DNA of 64,000 bases. Origin: Phytoseiulus persimilis (lineage: Eukaryota > Arthropoda > Arachnida > Mesostigmata > Phytoseiidae). The translations under genes were made by a program, and so were the position numbers. This document shows, one piece after another, positions 10,001 to 23,300 of the stretch. The notes under the pieces are model-generated. The model was given only the letters and a program-made list of their open reading frames with translations, searched no databases and was not told the origin of the DNA. Location of the stretch: NCBI GenBank assembly GCA_037576195.1, contig CM075101.1, positions 15,190,001-15,254,000 on the forward strand, given 5' to 3'. The first letter of the stretch is position 1, and each line of letters begins with the position of its first letter.

Positions 10001-13000
10001 GACAAGAGGAGAACGTACGGATGTTTCCGGAGTTGGAACTGTAAACAACCTACGCCCAGCATCCGGAGGCATCTTGTTGGCTCAACGACACGGAAAATTC
10101 CTGGGTTTCAAGATCGATAGGAGACTCGGAATGTTCATCAAGTTCTGAAGTAGTGCCACGGGCATTCCGGACACGCCAGCGATGAAGATTAGGTTGTTGA
10201 GCAGGGGAGGGGACGAATGAAGGATCAGCGGTTATTTGTGTTGATCGTTGAGCACACGTATCCTCCGAGCGATCCAAATAGGTTAATGTCATCCTTAACC
10301 GATACAGAACGTATCCGAGCTGGCTCATCTGGCAAGTCTCCATTCGGAAGCTCCCCAAGCCCAGGGAAAAGAAGAAAGAGTCTGTACTTCTCCAGCGTGG
10401 CGATTTCTCTAGCACAGTGTAATGGTGAACACGCCAGAGCTCTTCTCCTGCAAGGAGTCTGGATCAACACACATTGAGTCAGAAGCAGGTGTCACAGCAA
10501 GAGTATTTTCGGCTCGCAATGAATCAGAGTAGAATGAGATTCCAGCGCACGAATATTTCCGCGGAGAGCCGAGTTTCCAGCTTCAACACCGGAATCGACG
10601 TATTCTCCGATGGAAGATTTCTTGGAGACGAAGGATGAGGGAAATAAGTAGCTCGCCCGGTCGAGCTGACGCAGAAGTTCCGCAGAAGCGGAGCATGCCT
10701 GCGCCTCCCCCAGAGAGGGACAATCAAACCACGAAGAAGACTCGTCTCGGCATACGGTTCGCAAGAATTCCTCCCGACCCGACCTCACCCACGTCAGCGC
10801 TCAAGGCCTGAAAGGTAGTCTTCATGAAGATTCTTTCGGAACGATCCCGAGCTCTCAAAGTGGTAGCCCTTATCAACATCTTCGAATGTGAGAATATTCG
10901 TTCGATACAAATGATTAACCTCAACAGTGAGCCCTGACCGGAGTCAGATTCGGCTGGTGTTCTAGCATCTCGATCGACTCTCGCGAAGTAATCCCACTGC
11001 GCTCTGAATATCGTTGAGAATTTGAATTCCCGCGGGACGAACGGGGAAACAACGGCTTTGAAGTTCTGTCACTCCAGCAAGCGGAGCGAATGCCGTGGAA
11101 TCAGGGATCCCGCAGAAATGCCGACTCACGACTCGGCTGTCGCGTCGTTAGCTGTGATAAAGATCCAAGTGCGTGAGAATCACCAAGTTGAAATGGTGAG
11201 GTCTCACAGGATGCGCAGACACAGCACTCCTTGCTCAGCGAGATAACCCATCAATAGACGTAAGAGTTGCCTCAATGTTCGAATAATTTTTGTGCATAAC
11301 TTGCATGCTCGTTCACGCAACATTTGAAATCATGCTCCGACTACGCTGACTCGGTTACGTACGGCCCTGTTCCGTAACGCAGCGAGGTAGAACTTCAAAT
11401 CCCTGCAACATGGTTGGAGTCCGTGACAGCGATTACGATCCGAACGAGAGATTCGAGTTCAAGAGAACATTGGGATGCCCCGATGAGCGAGCGTGAAGTG
11501 GCTCCACCATCTTGTGATTCCTTGGGGCAGGGAATGTCGGCGTATTCTGGGGATGGGAATTCCCGGGCGGAATCCACCGAAACCTCGAACGAAGGCAGCA
11601 CGCACGTAATCGAAACAGGGAACAAATATCTGTTCCTATTCAGATTCACTGACTGTATGACTGATGCTGTTGACGATTCCACCGATGTTGACCTGCCAGT
11701 CAGGTTGGCTTGATTCAAAAAAGCTACTTGAAGAGTGCGTGGGTTGAGAGAAAACACAGCGCAGAGAACGGAGACTCCTCGCTCAAGGCCGTCGAAAAGT
11801 ACGAACTCCATTAAGATTGGAACTCGCGCGTTACATAAGGGGAATGATTCCTCCCGATTCCGTCTTCTTGACAAGCGCACTCGTCGACATCGTCTGAATT
11901 GTGCTCGCCGTTTTGAGACGCGTTTCTCAACGCTGACAACGGATTCGTCTGACGGATTGCATAAAACACGAGAGGAATGGTTGTTTCAGAAAGAACGTTC
12001 ACGTCGAGGGTCTGAATGGAGGACTAGAACTTCGCACAGACTCGAGGCAATCCTTCAAAGTGTTCGGGGAGCTGCTCCATGATAGATCGGCAGAGAATGG
12101 TTACATGCCAGATGGGCACAGGGAATAGTATTTCCCGGGAATGGTTGTTACATGCGTGTATTATCGGGACCAGTTACACGGGTAGAGTCTCCGTTTTTGG
12201 CCGGTGTCTAGCGATCCTCCCAGACTCGGCTTGAACGTATTTTCATGATGAAACTCCCCGTGCAAAAACTGGTTTCGTGGATACAGCCGCCGTAGAGGCA
12301 GCACCACCGTCAGCAGCGACAACATCCACGATGGCAACGGCGGTGGCATCGGCGGCAACAGCGGCGGCGGAACCAGCAGCAACCTGCCTCATTATTCTTG
12401 CAATCCAATTCTCTGCCGGTCGACTCCGAAGCCACCAGAATGTTATTTTTCCCAGTTTTTCTACGAGAGAAACGGCGCTTATTCAGTCCGACAGTCGTTA
12501 GCCTTCAGCAACGCTTCTTATGGCGCAGGGAGAGTTGGCAAGCTGCAAACATTGGCTCGGCCACACGGTAGCGGACATGTGCTGCTCAAGCCAGCATAAC
12601 CCACAAGACAGTAGCTGATAAATACTGCTCCTTGAACGCAGGCCAATACAGTGAGTGCTGTATCAAAAGTATGATTTGTTGGCACAATTGATGCAGCTCC
12701 TCGCAGAAATACGCCCCGTATCGGCTAGATTCTGCGTGACAGGAACCGCAGGCGTGGCCGAACAGCGAGCGCGCTTGTGCAAGCGCACGTAGCAATGGCT
12801 TCAACGGTTGCTACGGCGACCGGCTGTGCCGTCTCTGGGCCTCGGGTGCGATTCCCAGCTCGAGTGCAAAACAAGTTTTGCAGCCAGAATCGTTCCCCGC
12901 CGAGTCTGACATGAGGACAAAAAAGGATGCATGCAGTGGTAATTGAGGAGTACCCTTCGCTGATCACAAGAGCGTGTGCGCATCGATTGACGTTTCTGCC

Positions 13001-16000
13001 TCCACATGTGTCGATCGAAGTGGGTCCAACGGTGAACACCCGCCACGAATCTGGAACGGTGTCTCGTTGAGCTCGCCCGCTCGCCCGCCCGCCAAACAGG
13101 CACAACGGTCATGCGCTGACACGTATGAACCGTCACCGGTGAGGTAGTCACACGCCGGTACTGTGTGCCAGCGCCTCACCGCGCTGGAGTTCAGTGAGTG
13201 CTTTCTAAACACAGATGAATTGTTCGCCGCAGTACAATTCAACAACTTTCCAAGCACCACTGCGCTGAAGGAACGGGAAGCGTGCGATCTGGAAACACAC
13301 CACTGTCGTATTATCTCCGCCTCTTAGTCGTTGTTTACTGAGATACACATTCGGCACTGATTGCGGCCAAGATTATCCCGAGTAGGACTTCATACAGAGC
13401 GGACTACCGAGCGCACCGTGAAAGCAGTTATCCTGAGGGAAGGGCGCGCATGCTACCAGGAAGCGTTCCACCAGACCCGACTCCTGTTGGTCAGTGTTTT
13501 GTTCGCCTCCGAAGACCATTGTTGCTGCTCCAAGAATGCTTGGGGAGGCTCGTCCCGAAGATTTCGTCTGGGGGAGGGGGGCTAATTTTGGTCTCTGAAA
13601 GGGGAACCTTAAGGGACTTTCAAAATAACTACTCATGGGACTGGAACTTCGACTTGGTGCTACCAGGTTGGTAGCACGAATCTTATAGCTCTACGCTCGG
13701 TGGCCCTCCACGGGGTACGATCCTGGGCAGAAAACCTCTTTGGCGTTCGCTTGGCGAAAGTTCATGAAAGCGGTCCTCGCGGCAAGAGCGCAAGCAGTGA
13801 GCTTGAGAATTACGACCAACGGAATCTGAAGATGATTTTAAGCCATGAGAGGTCTATGAAACGCGACTCCATCAAAAGCAGTGAAGACCTGTGCTTCGTT
13901 TGCCGTGGAGACGAACGCATCGGCGCGTCTTGAACCCAATTAACAGATCCGTATGGCCACATTCGCGCAATGCCGAGCGGGAGGTCAAGAAGGGAGGTGC
14001 AGGATAGCCTCCTTGTAGATCGGCAAGGAGGCGACACAGTTATCGGCTAGAGCGGCATTCAGGTGCTGGCCCACTCGCTACCATCCATCTGATGAGCCTG
14101 ATGGGCCTGATGAGCCCGGAGGCTCAGAACCATCGCGATTTTCGCTGCCTTCAGGGAACTGTGTGAGAAACCTCAATAACAACTCGCGTCTGCAACGCGT
14201 CGTCAGGACTTCATGGCGACGCTGATCTGACGTCAGATTCGGCTTGGATGGCGGAACGTGCCACACGTGTCGGGAGAAAATACAAGGAATCGCGAGGTGT
14301 TACATGATTGAGACCTGGTTTCGCTTTTGTCGGCGACCCATCTTGCAGCCAGCCAGCCAGTCAGTCAGTCAGCCAGGGTGCGAAGTGTTGACAGTGCTGG
14401 AAGTAAAGGGAGAACGATGAAAGAAAGAAGAGATCCCAGCCCACAAAGCAAATATATCATCACACTTCAGGGAAGCCGACCGAAGGCACCTCAGTGACGA
14501 GGCTGGCACCCAGGACAGAAGTCGCTCTGAGCCTCAACGCTTAGCACCGAGCAGTGGCACAACACTGACCAAGATTTCAGGTTTCGTTGAGCGAATCTCA
14601 AAAGATTCAATCGGTTCACAAGCGAGAATTCAATTCGATTGAGTTTACTGTGTCAAAAACTTGGAATGTGTGTGATTCAAGCGGCCGTGTTTGGAAGTGC
14701 GGGAAAACAGAGCAGATAGAATTTTTGGAACTCGCGGTGTGTGGAGGACAACCATGAGGAAGCCACCGGAAAATGGTCAGTCAGAGGTCTGTGCGGGCTT
14801 TCAGGTACTCCAGGTCGTGAGCTTCCTTCGTTGGGTGCTCCTGATCCTTTTCCTCGGAAGACGATGTTTTCCCTCATATTTCCTCTCAACTCTCATCCCT
14901 TTTTCATCGCACCAGAAGCATGGGATGGCGCTCCTCTGAATGCCGCATCTTTTCCGGAACAGTGTATGAACGGGGCTGTTTGCATACACGTGCGACACGT
15001 TTCTGCTACGCGGTTCGTGGGCATCCGCTGATGATGCAAAGCACCACGCACTCGTCTGGACTGTGTCTAAGGACGCCCTCCATGTACACTGCGTAATATC
15101 ACGTCTCACGATCTCTGCGTGGACGGATCTACCGTTAAACTTCGGTGAGAACGTTCACTCCCAATTTTCATTGAGACGGATCGAAAACATCCGACTGAGG
15201 AAATACGAATCTGAATTCTTGGAGACGAGTACCCATGACGGAAACCTTGGGATGGCGAGCTTTGTCTGTTTTCTGGTAGTGATTATTTGCTGTCACCGAA
15301 CAAGGAGCAAGTGGCAGGCCGGCCTCTGCATCGGTCGGCAATGATCCGAGATTCCTTGTTCACACATCCCGAAACGAAACGCTTGCTCCATGCATGCAAC
15401 ACAGCAGCACAATGGCAGTTACCGTCGCCGTGGATCGGGAGGCCCGATTCAGTGACACAGTTTGCGAAGCGCAAGACGTCAAACAAGCAGATTCGTTTCT
15501 CATCCTTCCACACTTCAAGGGGAACAGTATAGCTTAAGCGGAGAAAGTGGCGAAAAGCAATGCGTCTGCGAACGCATCTCAAATAAACCCGCCTTTGTTC
15601 CAACGTCGTTTAATCTCAACGATGTCGGAGCGAGCGACGGTTCCGGTTGCGAATTACGAATGCATTTTCACTAGGGCATCGGTCCATGTCCTGATTCTTC
15701 GTTGAATGTCTCCAATCCCGTGGATGCAAGTGCGGATCTGGTGCTAAGCGTCTTCATGGCTTCGCTGTCGTATTTCGAACCGGTTTTTTCGAACTAGAGA
15801 GAAGGAATCGCAAATCTGGAAGCGAGACTTTCCCTCCGAAAGCAAAATATGCCAGAGTCCGGCCATTTCGCACGATCACGGCCCCTCTCCGGGGAGAAAA
15901 GGGTATCGCCCGATCCGCCACACATGCTCAAGCAGCCCGAACGACTCGGGGACGTCGCTCCGCTGTGTTCTTAAGATCAAAATGTTATCAATCAAACCAG

Positions 16001-17010
16001 AGGAAAGCTCCGCGGAAAAGCCGACGTCGGGCTCCGGAGGGGGAATCCTGTGGGACCTTCATCGTCGCCCTGAGAACATTTTCTTCCGAGATCTCGAAAA
16101 CTGTTTCTCACAAGGTCTGGAGCTGTCGCTTTACTGCTGGTGAAATCCGAACCGTGTCACGCCGAGCGCGGATTGAACGTCAGCTTCGGTATCACTGTTC
16201 GCATAGATCTATAGGAGGTGGCCATGCTATGCTGACCAGGCGCTCGACAGAGAATGTCTTCGTTTCGACTTCCCTAGAATCCCGAGGCACCTTCTCGCCC
16301 GAGAGTCCAGGCCGAGACGACACGAGCTTCTGAATCGGTATCTCGTTCCGATCGCAGATATCAATCAGCTTGAGTCGTCGAGGAGAAATTGCTTGGAAGA
16401 CATATTGGGCCGCGGCTGAAGGGCCGCCTTCAAACCTCAAATAGACGCCTAGGGACTGCAGAACCAAGAGGCAAGCGACACAGCAACCAACGAGCGAGGG
16501 AGAGAAACGAGCAGACTCACGCGTCCGCCCAATAAATCTCCTGCTCTCTCGGTGACATCTTGCTTCAGTTGGACATGGCAGAAACCTCGGGTGGCCGCTT
16601 TTGTCTTTTCACCGATTGAAATAGTTATCGCTGAGATTTACACCTCCTCCGCAACAGATCAGCGAGCTTGCTAGACAGTCGACCGGCGACCGGCCGAGCA
16701 ACGAACCAGCCGACAAACCGATTTACCCACTTGGAAGGCTCTATCGACAATCCAACGCCAACGAACCTCAGTCGTAGTTGAGTGACCGCATAATTTAGTG
16801 TTCCTGCGAAGAGCTGGCCAACTACTTTTATGGCCACTACCGTAAGGCACCGCTTTGATGTCCAGGGACGGCCGGCCGCTTCGTATTAGTGAGTTGTTCC
16901 ACGAGAAAAAAAAAATGGTCGCCAAACGATCAACTCGTTTCCGCCGATTCGATCCCCTGAAATTTCGGGGCTCCTCCAACTCTTTCCCTCTCCTGCATCC
17001 TCTTTTGTGT
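7065..17010. other. No gene assigned; simple repeats only
   Basis: I find no reading frame here that combines length, splice signals and phase agreement. Open frames of 60-160 codons occur on both strands (for example - strand 11880-11395, 10788-10492, 10470-10225), but several compete in every interval. Visible structure: GGCA/GTCA-type tetranucleotide tracts near 7165-7190 and 14347-14376, a GCA/GCG trinucleotide-rich stretch at about 12284-12385, and a short CTGATGAGC/CTGATGGGC triplication near 14091-14117. Confidence 0.5.
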
Positions 17011-17379
17011 TCATCTCTTTATTCCGATTGATACGACCTCATCGATCGATGAGTCTGGTCCGTCGAATAAGGTCCTGGTGAGGAAGAGAGTCCGACCCGT
17101 AGTCCTTCCGAGGCTCAACGAAGATGACGCCGCTGGGGTCTTTGGCACCTGCAGAATTTCTCGTCCGGCGATGCTGACGACTTCCGCCGCCACCTCAAAC
17201 ACCTGAACGGCCTTCTGTTCACGAGCCAGTCTCGTTTGCGGATGGAACGGTAGAATACCAGGATTTTTTCGTGTCAACACGATGGTTTCCCCATCAGAAA
17301 ACTCGAAATACAACAAATTGGCCTTGGAGTGAGTCCGGCTCGTGTGAAATCTTCGAATGATTTCCCAGATGGTCGGCAC
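17011..17379 (-). CDS. Isolated minus-strand open frame (unrecognised)
   Basis: A frame open for about 122 codons ends at TGA 17011-17013. It is singled out because no + strand frame of 60 codons exists anywhere between 16.3 and 18.3 kb, so it is not a shadow of something opposite. Its composition is protein-like, with a segment SKANLLYFEFSDGETIVL followed by an Ala/Val-rich helix-like stretch and a Ser-rich tail. No ATG opens the frame, and I could not place a convincing upstream donor or exon. No family is recognised. Treat it as a candidate terminal exon only. Confidence 0.2.
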   Translation of the reverse strand: MPTIWEIIRRFHTSRTHSKANLLYFEFSDGETIVLTRKNPGILPFHPQTRLAREQKAVQVFEVAAEVVSIAGREILQVPKTPAASSSLSLGRTTGRTLFLTRTLFDGPDSSIDEVVSIGIKR

Positions 17380-20300
17380 TGTGGCTTCCTCATAGGAAGG
17401 AGCTCTCCGCCATCACAGAGCAGCAGACGGATCAAGAGCCTCTTCTCTTCCCCGGCGGAGACGTCGTCGCGTAAGTGAGAATCGTTTCAGTCGAACCTTT
17501 GGCGCGCTGACTCTTCTGGAATCGACGGTGGAATCGTCGGCGAGTCTATCGATGTTCGCTGACGAGCTGTGGTCAACAGCTGTACGGTGATAGAAACGTA
17601 ACCCACGGTACGCGTAGTTTGTTTACATCGATATTTGCATCGAACTAGCCCGTCGATCGTTTCCAAACGCCGCTGCTCTACGTCACGACGAGGCCGCTAC
17701 TCGGGCTATTCACGAAGCTCTTCGAAACCCAACAAGCAGCGCCGAGCGGAGGGCTCGGCAAGCGAGATTCACGTCAATGAAGCGCGTTGATGAGCAAACG
17801 AGCGAACAAGCGAAGCGGTTTTCCCACCTAAGAGGGCTTTCCCTGCGTTTGGTTTCGGTTTAGGTTCGGATACCGCTGCCGCTGTTTTTGTTGTGATGCT
17901 CTGTGTTCTCGGAGGGCTATTTCGGGTTTTTGACATTTAACTCTTGTTCTCGCTCCTGGTTTGTCAACCGGCCAGCCGTACGGCTGGTTGGGCAGCTGCC
18001 CGTTGTTCTTAATGCAAGCGCTCGAATTGAGACGGAAATCTATTTCTAGCGGGCGGGTGAGTGAGCTCGAGCCACGGCAGCTTCGATGATTCATCTATCC
18101 ATGAGTAATCGGTTTTATTCTGGTCGCCGATGGCCTTTACTCGCCTTACTATCGTCGGGAAACTGGTGTTGAGACCGGTTCGTTCGAAGAATCGGAGAGA
18201 AAGCCGATCAAGCCGGTATCGTCGGCCGAATAAGCCTCCGAAAACTCAAGCTCGAGCCTCAGGTCGCTCCGCCGATCGGCTCTAGTGGGTCGTTGTGGAA
18301 CTCGCCGAGAGCGCGGACTTTCGGTGGCGTTCCGAGAGTGCGATGGGAAACGGAACCATGGTGGAAACTCTCGGACTCACGTGAATCCGCCTTCAGCGAG
18401 TGGTTCCGAACAGAATCGCCCGGCCGCCGCCGCGACGCCGCGCCGTTAATCTGGTCCGTTGTCGATCTTCTTCTTTTTGGCGGTCATTCAGCCGTTGGGA
18501 TGAGGATGGATGATGTGCACGTTGCGTCATGTCGCAAATAATTTGGCTTGTCCACTCGCTCTGTTGCCCCTCGGGGGCGGTCGGTCGTTTGCTCGTTCGC
18601 TCGGTCCACCAAACCACTTGTTGGGTGGGAGTTGGAGGAGGGCAAAGTGAAACCAAGCGCTGGAACTGCGGTGGACAAACGCTGCTTGAGAGTTACCGAC
18701 TTTCACTTTCTATATTTGTCGTTGCGATTCGCGATTAATTTATAGTTTGGATTCCGGAGACGAGCCGTTGGATTGCTGTGACTGCCTCCCACAATCCCGT
18801 GTCAGATTTGCTCGGTTGTTGATGTCAAGGCCACAGATCGCACATTGCGTTTCTTGCGGCTTACTGTTGTCTCGTAGCGTGTGATGTTCGGTAGAAGAAA
18901 GCTTTTTGATTGGGCTTTATCTTCTTGTGTGGAGGTGGAATTTAACTTGTTGCTTACTCATTCACTCACTCGCTCACTCACCGATCATACGTCCGCGAAA
19001 TAGAATGTCTTTACATCTACGTTGATTGTTTGTCTGTCCTTGTGTCGCGGTGTCTCTTTTGGCGATTTAAGGACAGGCTGATAGTGATTCAAGCTCTGGC
19101 AAGATTCTGTGCGAGCCATGTTTCTTTTTCCAAACTTCTCGTTGAGCGAGACGCTCGAGCCTGAGCGAAGCACTCCATGAGCGTGCGGAGTGGTCCTTCA
19201 CAATCACATAAGAGGAATACAGATCCACTCGAGGACGCTGGTCGGTTCTACGGCACGAGCGAATTCAGATGTTCTTTGACGGTGAAGCAGGCCGAATGTC
19301 AGAATCCCGCTCTTCGGGATAAACGATCGAAGACCTCGAAACCCATGTCCCTGTTACGATGTATGTCCACGCTTGCACAGCCTTCTGAGGGAGAAATGCG
19401 GAGCAATCACTCTCCCGGAGTTCACAATGAGCTATGCATCGAAAGCGTAGACTCCGGCGCCGTAGACTTTCCCTACCTATGTACGCGGAAGTATACGGAA
19501 TACGGTCCATTGAGGTCCCTCGAACTAATGTCTCATTTGGAGCGAGTACTTCGCGCAAAAGAATGGTTTTGCAAGGGGATCTTCAAACGTGAAGCTCGAT
19601 ATGCGAGTGTAGTTTCCCTCACGGATCATGCGCGGGGCTTCCCGTTGAAGTGGGCGAATTAAAGCAAACGTTCACGATGGACCACTTCCTGATATTATTA
19701 ATTTTTCGTGACGGACGCTCTCGAGATTGGTGACGGTGTTGACGGAATTGGCCCGCTTCGAATCGAACACAATGTTAGGTCCAAGGAAGGGCCGATCGCC
19801 TCATTCTCGTCAACGTTCCACGTTGTGAAAAATTATATGCTTGCTCAAATCTGCTATTCTGGCGAGAACGTTGAGCACGCTGTCGTTGGAGGCGATGATG
19901 ATCCCCCCTCCCGAGCAGAGTGAAGGAACGGTAGCTTGTATCAGATTTTTGATGGAAAGCCAGTTATGACCGCAGTAGCCGCTCAGCAGTTTGTCACTCT
20001 GTCACCGGGCCGATTTATAGCTGGCTGTAGGCGAATCGAAAGCTCTCATAGCATTAACCACTGAGCACCATCTCATTCGTCACGGACCTCAGTCGAGGAA
20101 CTCCACGCCGAAAATCTGATCGAAAACCATTCGCAGCTCTACGATTTGAGGATAAGTTGGGTACGGCGAAAACTCAATGACTCGTTCTTCAGGTTGTCAA
20201 GAAAGCGGGATCTGATACAAGTGTCTCTCGGGCTGAGAAATCTGGAGCAAAGCTGAGACAAGAGTCTTCCGATCCAAAGAAAGGCTCGAGAAAACAGGCC

Positions 20301-23300
20301 TTTAGGAAGTTATTTGGATTCTCGATAATTATCGAGCCCGCAAAATGGATGAAAGGGGGTGTATCGTCAAGCGCTCCGCAGCTAATTTCACCCACTCGAC
20401 CCACGTCTGTGAGCATCGACACAACAAACGATAGCTTCGCAAATGTTGCCGTAGTGATCACCGAAGATATGTTTGCGCTTTGCTCTAACAGCAAGCACGA
20501 AGTCCAAGTCAAGGATGACAACACGATCTGCATCAGCTTCAAAAAGGGTTATCTCCACTGGAAAGACAAGAAGTTTGATAACTTTGTCGGTGTGGGCAGC
20601 TCCACTGAGCTCCACCGCCGCTCGCATCGGTGTCATGATCGATAGGCAGCTGATTCCTGGACGGCCGAATCGCTGTCCAGATCGGGCAAAGCCATGTGTA
20701 ACCGTCAGGAACTGAACAAGGGAGGGAATACTGATTGAAAAATGTTCGGGCGGCTTCGCAAAGGGTTTCGAAAGGTTGGACGAAAAAGGAGAAGTAACAT
20801 TCCGCAACTACACTGAAGTCATCCCTTCGTGGGATCATCCGTCAGGCTGCAACACAGATGCTTAAATTAAAGAATCCTGATCCATCCAGTTCCTTAAAGA
20901 CTTCCCGATCCATCCATCCATCCGGGGGCACCGATTTTCGGAGATCCTGCAGGAGATCGAGGGCCTGCGCCGATTGGAGCTTGAGTCGACTGCGATGCCC
21001 TCGATCCCGTTCAACTGCATACGCCAAAGTGCGGGCCCGGAGTTCGCGTAGCTGAACGATGCGGACTGCCCGCCATGACTCAGAACGCGGCTGTCGCATC
21101 CATCGTCAATCGCTACACGAATTTAATGACCGTTTTATGCATGAAGTAGAGCTAGTCGGTTCCTCCGGCCGTCCGTTGTTCACTCAATGTTGTTGTTGTT
21201 GCAGCTGTTCCTTGCAAGAGACGGACTGACTGCGGTTCTGAAACCCACGTGTAGCGAATCGCGAACGTAAACTGGGTTATACACTTGGGAGTAGAACCGG
21301 TTAGAATTATGGCTATGGGATGGAATTCTTTCTTATCCGGCAAAACTGGCACAGCAATAATTTCGTCATGTAGCACTCAGTTTGTCATCCTAGAACTTTT
21401 CTTCCATCTTGTGTGTTCGGCTCATTCACACACGAGACGAGAAAGCGCTCGCACTCGTAGTCCGAAAGACGCGGAACGATTTTCCAGACGAGGTCTAAAC
21501 GATTGTCGTGAAGGGCGTGCGGTTTCCGCGTTTTCTCTCGGAGCGTTTGGGATCCGGATCGGAGAACACGATCGATTCGCTTGCGCCCGCGAAATAGGTG
21601 GCAGGACCTGAATTTTCGATGTCGTGTCGGAGTCAACCGAGTCACGACCGTTGAGGTGAACGAATGGTTAGTCAGCGCGGTGCTCAACGCACGCGCAGAG
21701 AGACATCGCGGTGGATTCGAACCCGTCCGCTGATGCTCCAGTGTACCGTTTACGATCTCATTTCGAGAATCATGTCATTGTTCCCATTCTCTCCGAGCGT
21801 TTGCAAGTGGCCGAAAACAGCGATAGAGTTATGGTGGAAACCCCAGCCACACAGGCCTGAAGCCTCTCGGGGCCGGTGCAAGGTAGCGAAGGAAGAATAT
21901 CTTAGAAAGTCGCACTCCTCCCCGCCTCTAGAAGCGATTGTGGCTTCATCCATTATGATGGAATCGTTGAATATTTGAAAGTAACCGAGCCCTGTTCGCT
22001 CGCCTGCTTGCTTTCTGGCGAAGTGTCTCGCTTGCGGGGCAGTTGGCTGCTACCTTGCTGACGTGGGTAGAAAAGCATCGCAGTACTAGCATTCAGAGCT
22101 GAATGAGCGTAGTAGCTCGTAGTAAAGCCGAAAGTAGGTGGTGGTGCTTTGCCCACAGAACAACATCACACCGTGACATGATGCATCATCAACACCGCAA
22201 TCATCTCCGCTTTCTGTCGCGCTCACCCATTTCCTACGGGTGTCGTAATCGTTGTAGGAGGCAATTTTCCGTTTGGGACAGGAGCCCGGGATGGATACCC
22301 CCGTACCACTCAATTGAGAAGTTCCAGGAGATAACAGGACTTGTCAATGGGTAATTCCACGTGGAACTCGTCCCTCAGTCTAAATGATCTGCGAGTTCGA
22401 ACTTCAAGATCCTGGCGCGGTGCGAATCCTCTGCTCGGCAAACAGCTTAGAATTCCAGGCTCGACGGACGGTTCTCCCCACGCCCACGTTCTCCAGTTCC
22501 TGAATCCTCCTTGTCCTTGGAAAAAAACTCGATGAATATCGCCTGAAGGGGCTCGGAGCATACTCCGTAAAGGGAAAATAAGCGTGATGGGGACAGTTTC
22601 TCGAAGAGAATGGGAAGAGGGAAAGAGCCACTCTCGAAGGAACGTTTAATGTATGCGAGTCCGGGTCTCATCCGCTCCAGTCTCAGCGCACGGAGCATGC
22701 TGAGAAGATATCGTCAGATCCGAAACTGTCCGACAAACATTCTTCTCGTCCAATTATATAAGCAATCGCTTTCGCTGGCTCCTCCTATAACATGCAAAGC
22801 CCGCTCTTCAATTTTCCATTAGGCTCAAAATGGATGTTTACAGCCCAGTTCTGCGTTTTCTCATCTCCAGAGTTGGTCCGCTTCCGGGTCGAGAGGACGG
22901 TTCAGCTCCTGTTTTCCCTGGTGTTGAATCAGCCAAGGATTGGATGGATTCTGCACCTGGACCCTCGAGAGAAGTGTCAAAAACGAAATTGCGACCTGGT
23001 TCCCTCAAACTATCATCTCAGATGGATGCGGAAGCAACGTCTGTTGGAATCGTCGCGAAGTTCCAACAACTCACGGAAGGAAAAATGACTTCCCGTGAGC
23101 TCAGTATCGAGGACCCGTTCTCGAGCCCCTTATAAGTCGTTCGTGTCTTGCTCTGGAACTACAAGAACGCTGGAAACATCGATCGAATGTTTCACCACTG
23201 AGCCGGAGCTCTCATGAGCTCGCATGAATGGCATAAAGCACAACGGCAAAGTATTTTCCAATCGTGGCCATCTCTCGTTCTGCTGTCCGCTCCATCGCCG

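Noticed and set aside
12770-12870. tRNA- or SINE-like segment with a B-box-like GGTGCGATTCCC and an opposite-strand peptide containing RAGNRTRGP.
   Set aside because: I could not fold an acceptor stem or D arm around it, and the T stem has a mismatch. At most it is a decayed tRNA-derived repeat.
19702-20325. A + strand frame of about 208 codons interrupted only by three TGA codons (19921, 20062, 20254), as if TGA were recoded (selenoprotein-like).
   Set aside because: A run of this length without TAA or TAG is expected about five times by chance in six frames of 64 kb. No family similarity or SECIS-like element was seen, and splice phases do not fit.
19177-20830. Protein-like blocks suggesting a + strand gene (for example after the acceptor TTCTTCAG at 20192).
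   Set aside because: Adjacent blocks fall in different frames with gaps too short for introns, and the antisense strand is equally open.
21690-21735. B-box-like GATTCGAACCCG suggesting a tRNA gene.
   Set aside because: The flanking bases do not form a T stem or a matching acceptor stem.
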